In this document: positions 24,601 through 37,100 of the stretch, in pieces
Position numbering within the stretch: position 1 is the first letter of the stretch
Layout of the letters: the number at the start of each line of letters is the position of its first letter
From: Sipunculus nudus
Lineage: Eukaryota > Annelida > Sipuncula > Golfingiida > Sipunculidae
Direction of reading: 5' to 3'
DNA length: 64,000 bases
Assembly: GCA_026874595.1 (NCBI GenBank)
Contig: CM049308.1
Location: 40,162,527 to 40,226,526, forward strand
Made by a program: the position numbers and the translations under genes
The notes under the pieces: model-generated
Seen by the model: only the letters and a program-made list of their open reading frames with translations
What the model was told of the DNA's origin: nothing
The model's database searches: none

Positions 24601-27600
24601 GTCCATTCCGCGTCTGTTAACTTTTACCTTTTGAGCGGGATATCTCTAGAAGGATTCACCGTTGGAATTTTATTTCATCAGTGAAGATGTATATCGATAA
24701 AATCTAGGTCAAGTTCGAAGATGGGTGACCTTGACCCATTTTTCTACATTTTAGAGCTGATTATAGAAAAACACTCAGAAGTTTATATCTCAGGAACCAT
24801 TGTGTGGATTTTCACAAAACTTACTATGATCATTGGGACTGATGGTCTGTATGTGCTGCACAATTTTGGTGGCGCCACCTGTAATTTCTGATTTTTTAAT
24901 GAAATTTTATCGGATTTTTTCAATTTTGGCCTTTTGTGCAGGATATCTCCAAAGGTATTCAACACAGGAACTTCAATTCTTCAGTGTTATTGCATTATAT
25001 TTACAAAATCTTGGTCAAGTTCAAAGATGGGTGATCTTGACCTACTTTTCAAGCTCACAGAGCTTAGTATAGAAAAAACTTAGGAGCTTATTTCTCAGGA
25101 AGCATTTGGTGGATTGTTATGAAACATGGTATATACCTCTCCAATTTAAATTTATAAATGATTATCAACTTTTGCTAATATTCTAGTTTCGCAATGCAAT
25201 GCTTACAGATACTGGCCTAATGTTTGGTCTGTGGGCGCATAATGACCACTTACAGATCGAGTTCGCATTTAGTCCAAGTTAACCTATTTTTCACCATATG
25301 ACAGATCCTGAACATAGAAAATTTCATGAAAGACAGAAATTTTCATGAAAAATGCACATATATGGACTTTTTTTCACAATGCCTGCAGATACTGGCCTGA
25401 TTTTTGGTGTGTTGCTTGATAATGACCCTTTACAGATCGAGTTTGCATTTTGCCCTTGTTGACCTACTTTTGACCAAACAACACTTCCTGAACTTAAAAA
25501 ATTTTACAAAATTTAACAAATGTTTCTAATTTGCCCCAGGCGGGGGCATTCGTGTCGTTCCGACACATCTAGTTTTAACATATTTGTCATGGTGATACTT
25601 TATTGTATCCCCAGAGAAAGTTGGGATACTATTGTTTGGACACGATAACTCAAAAAATATTTTACGGATCTATACCAAACTTGACATGTACATAGATATG
25701 GGTGAGAGGACAAAGCCTATTTAAAATGGGGTCATGACCTTTACTAGGTGAGTGACCTTGACCTTGAATAAGTCCATTTTGGGGGAAAATCACATAAATT
25801 CTTAAATATCTCAAGAAATCTTGCATGGATAGATCCAAAAAATCAACTTGACCGAAGATCTTGGATAGTGTTGTCATGTACCAAAAACTGATGGCGCCAT
25901 CTGTTATCCTTTTCTTGTTTAAATTGTGCCGTTTAATACCCCAATCATTGCCACTTAACAGTACTGTGAGCATTATTAGTCAAAATCTAATAGGCAGATT
26001 TCTTTCATATAATATAATACATAGACATCGGTTATGGGATGATGTATAGTTAAATTGGGGTCATGACCTTTCTTAAGAGAGTGGCCTTGACCTTGAATAT
26101 TGCCATATATGGTGCAAATCACTCAAAAGCATAAATATCTCAATAAGGGATGCATGGATTGGTCCAAAAATCAAATTGACGGATGATCTTGGATAGCTTT
26201 GTCTTCTGTGGAAGACAGATATCGCCACCTTCTGTCCTTTACTTGTTTTGGGGCCTTTTAAAACCCCATTATTGCCACTTGACAGTACTGAGAGCATTAT
26301 AAGTCTAAAACTAATGGACCAATTGGGCTGAAATTGTGCATATCCATAGATCTTGGACTCAGCCATACTATACTCGATACTGTTGGTGCCATCTGCAGTC
26401 GTTTTGGCGTGGTGACCATCATATATGTGCTTTGGGTGAAAATTGCTCATATCTCCGGAATAGTTCAAGGTATTGTTCTAAAATTTGGCATGTCCATCCA
26501 CATTGGAAAGTTTCCTCAGAAACAGCTGGCGCCACCTACTGTCCTGTTTCCGTAAAACAGATTAATGCCCTTTTCTCAGGAGTGATTTGCCATATTTGCC
26601 TGAAATTGTGCATGTCGGTAGATCTTGGCCCATTTCGTACTTAATACTTGTGGCGCCATCTGCAATTGTTTTTGCATGGCATCCATCCATGTGTTTGCTT
26701 TAGATGAAAATTTGCTCATATCTCAGTAGTGGTTCAATATATTGGTTCAAAATTTGGCATATACATCCACCCTGAAGAGTTTTCTCATAGACCAGACAGG
26801 TGGTGCCATCTGCCTCACCGTTTTCATATTATAAATTAATGCCTTTTTTCAGGAGTGATATCTCCATTTGATATTCGATACTGTTGGCGCCATCTGCAAT
26901 TGTTTTTGCTTGGCGGCCATCCATCTGTTTGTTTTGGGTAAAATTTGCTCTTATCCCAGGAGTGGTCCAGTGTATTGGTCTGAAATTTAGGCATGTTTAT
27001 CCATCTTGGATAGCTTTGTTGTAGAACAGGCAGGTGTCGCCACCTGCTGTTCTGTTTTAATAGAATATATTGATGCACTTTTTCTTAGTTGTGGATTGGT
27101 GTCTCGGCCTGATATCTTGCATGGTGTATTCATCTGTAGGTCTGTCTTTGGTTAAAATTGCACATATACGAGGAGTTTCATTGGCATCACTGATGCCACA
27201 AATTTGGAGTCATGTCATGTCAGGAACATTCCATGCCTTACTTCAACCATGTCTCTGTGATTTAGCAGATACACATAGTTGCTTGTCGGCTACCCATATT
27301 CTAGTTTGCAATATATGTCTGCCAAATATTTTATCTCTAGTAACAGTCATTAATAATAGCTATAGTTGCAATAAACATACATGGTTTCATTATTTTACAC
27401 CATATCCACACCCAAGACAGCTTCTTGTGTATCTTGGTAACTCAAACAAGGGGAAATATTGTGTTTGTGCAGGTAGCCCTTAAATTTGTAAGGTCTTTTC
27501 CTCATTTGATGTTTCTTGTTTGCATGAGGTTATGTTAACAGTGTTTAAATGGTTATTTTCATCATAAATTCATGAAGTTATGTCTCATTAAGTATAGATA

Positions 27601-30600
27601 CTGCCACTTGTCCATTGATTGTGGTTAAATATTAACTGTAATTTTTCAATGCATTTTTTTAGCTCAGTTGACTGTAAGTCATCTGAGCTTTAGCAATCAC
27701 TCTTTGTCCATCTGTCAGTCTGTCTGTCAGTCTGTCTGTTAACCAGGCACAAATCGTAATGCTGGACCTGGAATCTTCTAACTTGACATCCAGAGAGGTC
27801 CATGAAAGATCTCCTTGGAAATCTGAAATAAGGTCGCTGTTACCCATATTCTTCGAGCTATGGGGCTCCCAAGTACCCCCCAGAATAATGGAAAGTTTGA
27901 TACAAAAGCTCAAGCATCTGAAAAACTAATGCATTGATCCCCATGATTCTTTGCATGCATATTCATCATGGAGTGTTTCATCAGTTTCCGCAGACTGGTG
28001 TCCCACCTATATCTTTTAAATTTTTACGATTTTTTATCTCTATTTTTGAGACCTTAAAAAATGCGATCATCTGTTTACTGGGCACAAATCGTTACAACTG
28101 GACCTAGAATCTTCTATCTTGACACGCAGGGAGGCCCATAACATGTCTCCTTGGAAACCTAAAATTAGGTCTCTGTTACCCAAAACCTTTGAGCTGTGGG
28201 GCTTTGAAGTAACCCCCCCCCCCAGAATAATAGAAAATATGATACAAAAGCTCAAGTATCTGAACAACTAATGCATTGATCACCATTATTCTTAGCTTGG
28301 ATATTGGTCATGGAATGTTGACTGGTGCCGCCACCTGTATTTTTTTACAATTATTTTTCTCTGATTTTAGCTCAGCTGACTGTGATCACTCATTGTCCGT
28401 CATCCATCTGGCCATCTGGCCATCCGGCCATCCGGCCGTCTGTCCATTAACAAGGCACAAATCGTAACCACTGGACCAGGAATCTTCTTACTTTCCATCC
28501 AGGGAGGTCCATAAAAAATTTCTCCTTGGAAATATGGAATTAGGTCTCTGTTACCCATATTCTTCAAGCCATGGGGCTCTGAAGTACCCCCCAGAATAAT
28601 AAAAAAAAAATTTGATATAAAAGCTCAAATATCTGAACAACTAATGCATTGATCACCATGATTCTTTGCATGGATATTGATCATGGAGTTTTTCATCAGT
28701 TTCTGCACACTGGTGGCGCCACCTGTATTTTTTTTTTTAACGATTTTTATTCTCTATTTTTGAGACCTCAAAAGATGCTGTCATCTGTTAACAGGGCACA
28801 AATCATAAACGCTGGACCCCGAATCTTTTCACTTTACATCCAGAGAGGTTCATGAAAAGTCTTCTTGGAAACCTGGAATTAGGTCTCAGTTACCCATATT
28901 CTTCAAGCTATGGGGCTCCAAAGTAGAAAATCTCAAGTATCTGAACAACTAATGCATTGATCACCCTGATTCTTTGCATGTATATTTATCATGGAGTGTT
29001 TCATCATTTCTTGCAGACTGGTAGCACCACTTAAATTTTTTAATATATTTTAACAATTTTTTTCTATTTATGAGACCTTCAAAGATGCGGTTGTCCCTTA
29101 ACAGGGCTCAAATTGTAACCATTGGTCCTAGAATCTTCAAACTTGACATCCAGGGAGATCTGTGAATAGTCTCTTTTGAAACATGAATTAAGGTCTCTGT
29201 TACCCATATTTTCTGAGCTATGGAGCTTTTAAGCACCCCTCAAAATAATTGAAAATTTGATACTAAAGTAGGGCACAAATCATAACCATGGGGCCCAGAA
29301 TCTTCTAACTTGACATCCTGAGAGTTCCTCAAAAGTTCTCCCCAGAAACCTGAAATTGTGTCACAGGGACCTATATTCTCAGAGTTTTGGGGTATGTTTG
29401 AGCACTCCAGAAATAATGCAAAATACACACAAATTGCCAGATTCCTCATGAAAGGCTGGTTGGATTGTCATCAAATTTGTTGTGCTTATGGGTCTTGATG
29501 AACTTAAGCTAATATGCATGAAAAATGATGCCACCTATCCTAATTAGTTGTCTGTGCAAGGACATATTATGAACATTTCAAGCGGCTGAGTGTCATGACC
29601 CAATGGTCACTTGTTTCAAAATATTTTGCCTCTGCATAACAAAGGTACATTAATGATATTCATGTGAAAAATATACCCCTCCAAAGTCTTATGATCAGTC
29701 AGAAGGCTGAATTCAAAATAAATATGAAAAGGCCACTGAAATGGACCACTGAAATACTTATATTTATTTATTATACTTAAAACGTTATCTATTTGAAATC
29801 TTATTAATGGCTTATATCCATTATAGGTGACAAACTCGACCCCAAGCAGGTAGATACCTTAGAAGAAGTTAATAATTATTTGTATCTGTAACCAATAGAG
29901 GTGACAAACTGGACCAAAAGCTTCTTAGGTAATAAAGACATGTGTCTTAGTACATTGAAATCGCTTCAGATGAAGAAAACACCAGGTCCAGATGGCTTCC
30001 CTGCTGAATTTTACAGAGTTTTTTGGGATCATATTAAAGAATACTATATAAATGCAATAAAATACTCTTTTGAAACTGGAACCTTGCCAACCACTATGCG
30101 CCAAGGCATCCTTTGCCTAATACCAAAGAAAGATAAAGATACTCTAGTTTTAAAGAACTGGCGCCCTCTCTCAATGTTAAACACTGATTATAAAATTATT
30201 GCCAAAACCCTCGCAAATCGACTAAAATCAGTGTTACACATTTTAATAAGTCCAGACCAAACAGGTTTTATTAAAAATAGATACATTGGGGAGAATATAG
30301 TAAAAATTATAGATTTATTTGCCTATTCAAAGACACATAATATAGAAAGTTATCTCTTGTCAATAGATTTTGAGAAAGCTTTCGACTTTTTAGAATGGTC
30401 CCATATTCATAACACTTTACATATGTTTAATTTTGGATCTGCTTTTAAGAAATGGATTAATATATTATATTCAGACATCAGTAGCTGTGTAATGAACAGA
30501 GGATGGGCAACAAACTATTTTCCAGTAACGCGTGGTGTTAGACAAGGATGCCCTCTTTCTCCATACTTATTTATAATAGCTTCAGAAATATTGGCAATTA

Positions 30601-33600
30601 AAATACAAAACAATACAAAAATAAGAGGGATAAATGTTGCTGGTAAAGAACATAAATTAATCCAATATGCAGATGATACTGCTCTCTTCCTCACAGGTGG
30701 GCAAGAATCAATAAAAGAAGCCATTTTAACATTTCAAAATTTTCAAAAAATATCTGGACTGAAGGTGAATTTAGATAAAACTGTTATTATGCCAGTAATA
30801 GAAAACACTAAAAATATGGGCGACAGTATGAAAAATTTAGGACTTAAGTGGTGCACAGAACCCATAAAGATTCTTGGTATATATATACACCCAGATTGGC
30901 GAAAAATGAAAGATATCAATTACAAAGAAATATTAAGTAAAATCAAAGCCATTTTAAATATATGGGCAACAAGAACAATGTCTCTCTCAGGTAAAATTAC
31001 TATTATAAAAGCCCATATCTTGTCACAATTAACTTACGCATTTCAAGTTTTACCAAATCCTTCGCTAAATTATTTAAAAGAAATTGAAGCACTCTTGTAT
31101 AAGTTTATCTGGGGAGGTCAAGAAAAGATAAAAAGAACAACCTTAATTGCGCCAATGGATAAAGGGGGGCTCAATATGATACATCTTAAATCCAAAATGG
31201 AAGCATTAAAAATTGGATGGATTAAAAGATTTGTCTCAGGACAAACAGATGAGGGATGGAGACAAATAGTCAATGTTCAGTTTAAAAAATTAGGACCCCT
31301 TATATTCCAATGTAATTTAAAATCTGATGATTTTCGCCATTTTAGCAATACATGTCATCCATTTTGGAGAGAGGTACTCAACATTTGGGGCAAATATAAC
31401 TTTAAACATGTAAATACTTGTGACGAAATTCTAAATGAAATATTATTTTTCAACTCTCATATAAAAGTTGGTAACAAAATAGTTTATAATAAAACTTTGC
31501 ATATAGCTGGAATAACAAGTATAAAAGATATCACAAAGTATAATGGAGAAAAATATGTCTTCCTGTCCCACAGAGAATTAACAGATAAAACTAAAGTAAA
31601 TATCAAGAAAATGCAATACATGAGTATAGTGGATGCAATCCCATTCAGGTGGAAGAAAGAACTGGCAACAGATACAATAACAAAAACAGTCTATAATTCA
31701 AATTTAGAAATAGTTAAGAAAATGAAAAAAGTAACAAACACAATTTATAAAGAATTAATACTCAAGATATATATAGAACCTTCAAAAGTTGTAGAAAAAT
31801 GGAACAGAGATATGCAAGGAGATTATCAAGAAATAGTATTTGAAGCATTTCAGAATATTAAAAAAATAACCATATCAGAAGAACTGAGAATGTTCCAGTT
31901 TAAACTACTTCATAGATGTATTGCTTTGAACCCATTTTTATTTATCATTGGAAAAAAGGAAACAACACTTTGCACCTTCTGCAATTCTGAAAAAGAAACA
32001 TTGTTACATCTTTTTTATCATTGTAGAGAAACTAAAAAGATAATATTTCAAGTAAAAAATTGGGTATCAACTCTACATAATGGGATAAATGAAGAGATGT
32101 TTGATATAAAATCTGTTATATTCAACACAACAAAATATAGCCTGATTGATATGCTACTTCTGTTAACAAAAAAATTTATATACAATTGCAAATGCAACAA
32201 GACAATGCCAACAAACATTAGTTTCAAAATATACGTAGAACAAGTTCATAATATAGAAAGGAATATTGCAAGGAAACGCGATAAAATCAAGAGTCATATT
32301 GAAAAATGGGACAATATTCATATTATCTTTTAGAAACAAAAAAAGAGTAAAAATAAATCTATTTTCTTTTCCTGTTTTATTTTTTTAGAACCCTTGTCAA
32401 CACGTATATGTATGTATGCGTGTATATGTATGAACAGGAGTATATATATGTGTATATGTATATATGTATCATTCTCAATTAAACACTGTAACTAACATCT
32501 GATTATAGATCTATGAGTTAAAAATATGTGATATAGAAACATACATGTTTTGCTTTATGTCCGTCTATGTGAATGTATTTGTATCTTTTCATATATGTCT
32601 ATTTGTATGTTCTTTTGTATCTGTTTATAAGTTGTTTCAATAAAAAAAAAAAAAAAAGACATGTGTCTTTAACCCTTATAGGTGACAAACTGGACCAAAA
32701 GCTTCTAAGGTAATAGTGACGTGTGTCTGTAACCTATGTAGGTGATGAACTGGACTACATGCAGGTAGAGACCTTAGAAGAAGTAAATAATGACTTTTGT
32801 CTGTAACCATTATAGGTGATAAACTGGACCAAAAGCATCTAAGTTAATAATGACTTTTGTGTGTCACCATCATAGGTGACAAACTGGACCACAAGCAGGT
32901 GGAGACCTTGGAAGAAGTCCTCAGAAGGGTACAGTTCAACATGTTTGACCTTGAAGCAACTCATCTTGATGATGATGTGAGTTTTACCAACAGGAGTTGA
33001 GGTTTATTCTCTAACAAATATTTGTTGCCAACATGTAATTTAAGCTCTGCTAAATAATCCTGTGTTAATCATATGTTCCTCAAGGATTTTGATTTTTGTC
33101 CGTCAGATGTACTAATGTTATATCATGTTAGAATTTTACACAAAAGTTTATTGAGATCCAGGGCTTGACAGAAACAGTTAACCACTTTCCCAGGGCATGT
33201 AAAAGTTTAAAAAAAAGTGTGGTAGGGCACCCAAAAGTGGACTCTTACTTGCCTGACTGGACAAGTGGGTTCAACATAGATCTTTACACAAAGGCCTGAA
33301 TCTTAACTAATCTTAAGTCAGCCATTTTCTCTCTTGGCTCTCTGAGCTTTACTGTTGTATTTGAATGTGTTTTCAGAGTGCTGTGGCACTGTTTGACATG
33401 ATTGAGTACTACGAGTCATGCACTAAACTTAATGTGGCATACAACCGCAATATTGGTCCCCGTGGGTGGCAGTCATGTGCAAGAATGATGAAAAAAGTAA
33501 GTGACAGTATTAGGTATATAATTCCTGATTATGTTTTGGTAACAATTTTTAGGTCAGCTGACTATAATGCAACTAAGCTATAGCAATGGTCGTTTGTCTG

Positions 33601-34162
33601 TCCACTCCAACCTTCCATCTGTCTGTCCATCCATTCTTTGAACTTTCATGTTTTGAAAACACTTGACATACGATATTGAAATTTTACATACAGCTAGATG
33701 TCCCTAAGTTCTCTACCAACCCTGAAACTTGGTCACTGTTCTTTTGAGAAACCTCCAATTTTTATTTCAAAACCACTATTGTTGTTAAGTTCATATTTGG
33801 TATACCTATTCCTGTGTATGTATATTGGATCCTGTCCCTGGAGATTCCATAAAGGTAAGTAAAATTCTCAACTCCGGGACTTACATTGTAGGTAGCTGTA
33901 TTTTTCGAGTGTATCTCACAAACAACATCAGCAGTCTGGCATGCCTGACAATGACTCAACATCCAGTGCTGCCAACCTGCCCTAACTTTGACCTGCGCCT
34001 GAAACTCCCGCAGATTTACAATCACCTGTTGTCACACCATCCCTGTTGTCATATCACAACCCCTGAGTTGTTGTCAGGCCAGACTGCTGACAATAATAGT
34101 GAGATACAGGCAAATGCTACAGTAACATACAATGTAAGTCCCCAAGTTGAGAATTTTACTTA

Positions 34163-34193
<31 letters not shown>

Positions 34194-37100
34194 TTGTATA
34201 CAACATTTACACACATAAATACAATGTTGAATACAACACATTGACATTCATAACTGAAATAAATACATCTGAGCTAAATCAAAAACATTTATAAGCAAGA
34301 GGCAATAACCTTATATAATTACAAAATACATGTTAGGCCAAAATAAAAAAAAGGTATGGTTCTCAGGCACTTTTTTCAGAAATCAGGCGCTTTTTTTATT
34401 TTAAATTTTTTGGTATGTTTCGATAAAAATGTCAAATGATAAGGGAAAAGCATGAAAATAACAGTTTTATTTTGCTGAATAAGTAAAAGCACTACAAAAC
34501 AAAGGAAATTGTATGGTTTTATCTTCTTGAAAGAAATCTTGGAGCGGCAGCAGCTCAAAATTGGAAAGATTTTATTGAAAATCAAAATAAAAGTTTTTGA
34601 TGCGGGGGTTTAAAATTGATGCGGGCGGTGCCTGAGAACCATACCTTTAATTTTTTTTGGCCTTAGTATAGTGATATTTATATTATAAGACAAAAAAAAG
34701 CGTGTTTTTTTTTTCGGGAGGTATCAATTAAATCTTGAATTGTTATGTTTCATGTTTGAGACTGAGTACGTTGACAATCATTGAATTTAGCATGACAGTG
34801 TTCTCTAAATATAAAGACTAAATTGCATTACAATAGTAGTATGTCATATTAGAAGAATATGATAATTGTAAACCGTACATCAAAGTTAATTTAAATTACA
34901 TGAAACAGTGTTTTCTACAAAAAGTAGATTCCATTTTTTTAAAGTGTATTGATATATTTCCTTTGTTATGAGCAATATTTCTTTCTATTGTATATATCTG
35001 TTCTACATAGAGCTTGTAACTGGTGAAGTTTGGCCTTATTTCTTTACATTTGCACACACATATATATCTTTTAAATAATAATATAAGCATATTAACAAGA
35101 GGGTTATTAGTATTGTTAAAAATAATAGATATTTTACTGAAAAGATTTTCTGTCACTGGGATGTGTTTACTTATTAACCAATTTTTTATTTGAGTAAAAA
35201 AAGGTTGCATTTCCTTGCAATTATAAAACAGATGTATGATTGTTTCTTTCTCTATTTTACAAAATGAACAGAGCACACTACTTGATTTTTTCAATTTTAA
35301 ATAACAGTGGATTGAGAGTTATAGTCCTGTGAATTAGTTTAAATTGAAACATTCTTAATATTTCTGATATTGTGATGTTTTTAATATTTTTAAATGCTTC
35401 ATATACCAAATCTTGACAGTTGCACTGCATGTCTCTAGTCCATTTATCAATAGTTTTAAAAGGTTCAGTGCAGACATCCATCATTATTTCTTTGTAAACC
35501 CTCTTTGTGACTTTCTTAATGTTCATGATTATATCTATATTTGTTTTATCTGGAATGTAATTATGTGTATTATCACATGTTTTAACTATTTTTTTCCAAG
35601 TTACTGGGATTGCGTCAATTATACTTAAATACTGCATTTCCCTAATTTTAACCTTTTTTGTCAGTTCTGTAAGTGACAGAAATGTGTATTTTCTATCCTT
35701 ATTTTTTTATAATATCATATAATTTTGCGACAACAGCATTGTACATTTCTTTACTGAATACTGTTTTCTTATCTATTTTTATATGTGAATTATAAAACAA
35801 CTCTTGACTTAAAATTTCATCAGTGGTGTAAACATTCTTGAAGTTATATTTACACCATGCTTCTAGAACATCTCTCCAAAAAGGGTTACATAAATTATCA
35901 AAATGGATTGTGTCACTAGACCTAAGATTACATTTAAATATATAAGAGCCCATTCTTTTAAGTTGTATATTAACTATCTATCTGTCTCCAACCATGTTCT
36001 AAAGGTCCAGACGTTTAACCCAGACTATTTTTAAAGCTTTGATTTTAGATTTTAAGTGTATCATATCAAGTCCTCCTTTTTCAATAGGTGCTATAAGTAT
36101 GCTTCGTTTAATCTTGTCTTGTTTACCCCAAATAAATTTCCAAAATAGTGATTCTATATCTTTATGTATGTATCAGATGGATTTGGTAGTACCTGTAGTG
36201 CATATATTAATTGTGACAGGATATGTGTTTTTAATATAGCAATTTTTCCAGATAGTGACATTCCTCTATTTGACCATATATTTATTATTGTTTTAATTTT
36301 ACTGAGTATTTCTTTATAGTTAATATCTTTCATCTTTCTCCAATCAGGATGAATATATATACACCCAAAATACCTAGTCTTTCAATACTTTCTTTTTCAT
36401 TAGCTAAAGGTGTAATTGGTATCACTACAGTTTTATCTATATTTACTTTTAGTCCAGATATTTGTTCAAATTCTTTAAATATTCCCATAAGTTCTTTAAT
36501 AGACTTGGTACCACCAGTAAGAGTTACAACTGTATCATCAGCATACTGTATTAATTTATGTTCTACTCCCCCAATGTTTACACCTTTGATTTTAGAATTA
36601 TTCCTTATTTTAATTGCTAACATTTCCGAGGCTAGAACAAAAAAAATATGGTGACAAGGGACAGCCTTGTCTAACACCTCGGTTTATACTAAAGTAAGTA
36701 GTAGCCCATCCTCTGTTTATAACACAGCTTTTTATGTTTGTATAAAGTATTTGAATCCATTTTCTAAAACCTGGTCCAAAATTTAACAGCTGTAGTGTAT
36801 TCTGAATATGGGTCCATTCCAAAAAATCAAAAGCTTTTTTCAAAATCTATTGACAATAGGTAACTTTTTACATTATGTTTGTTTGAATGTGCAAGTATGT
36901 CTGTAATTTTTATGATATTTTCTCCAATATATCTATTTTCCATGAAACCTGTTTGGTCAGAATAAATGATAGAGGAAAGTACTGTCTTAAGTCTATTAGC
37001 TAAAGTTTTGGCAATAATTTTATAATCAGTGTTTAATAAAGAGAGAGGACGCCAGTTCTTTAAAAGCAAAGAATCTTTACCTTTTTTGGGATAAGACATA

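Larger units (their letters stand above)
20993..32875. other. PPP1R37 intron 2 (11.9 kb)
   Basis: Almost entirely repeats: Helentron-like elements at 21252-23546 (C), 23866-25572 (A, with D nested), 25603-27304 (B) and 27661-29613 (C), then a partial tandem array of exon 3 split by a truncated LINE at 29949-32656. Short unassigned pieces remain at 20993-21251, 23547-23865, 27305-27660 and 29614-29826. Confidence 0.75.

Noticed and set aside
29901-29948. True N-terminus of the LINE protein at the ATG at 29901
   Set aside because: These bases belong to the exon-3 fossil array and the target duplication, so the ATG is host sequence fused by chance.
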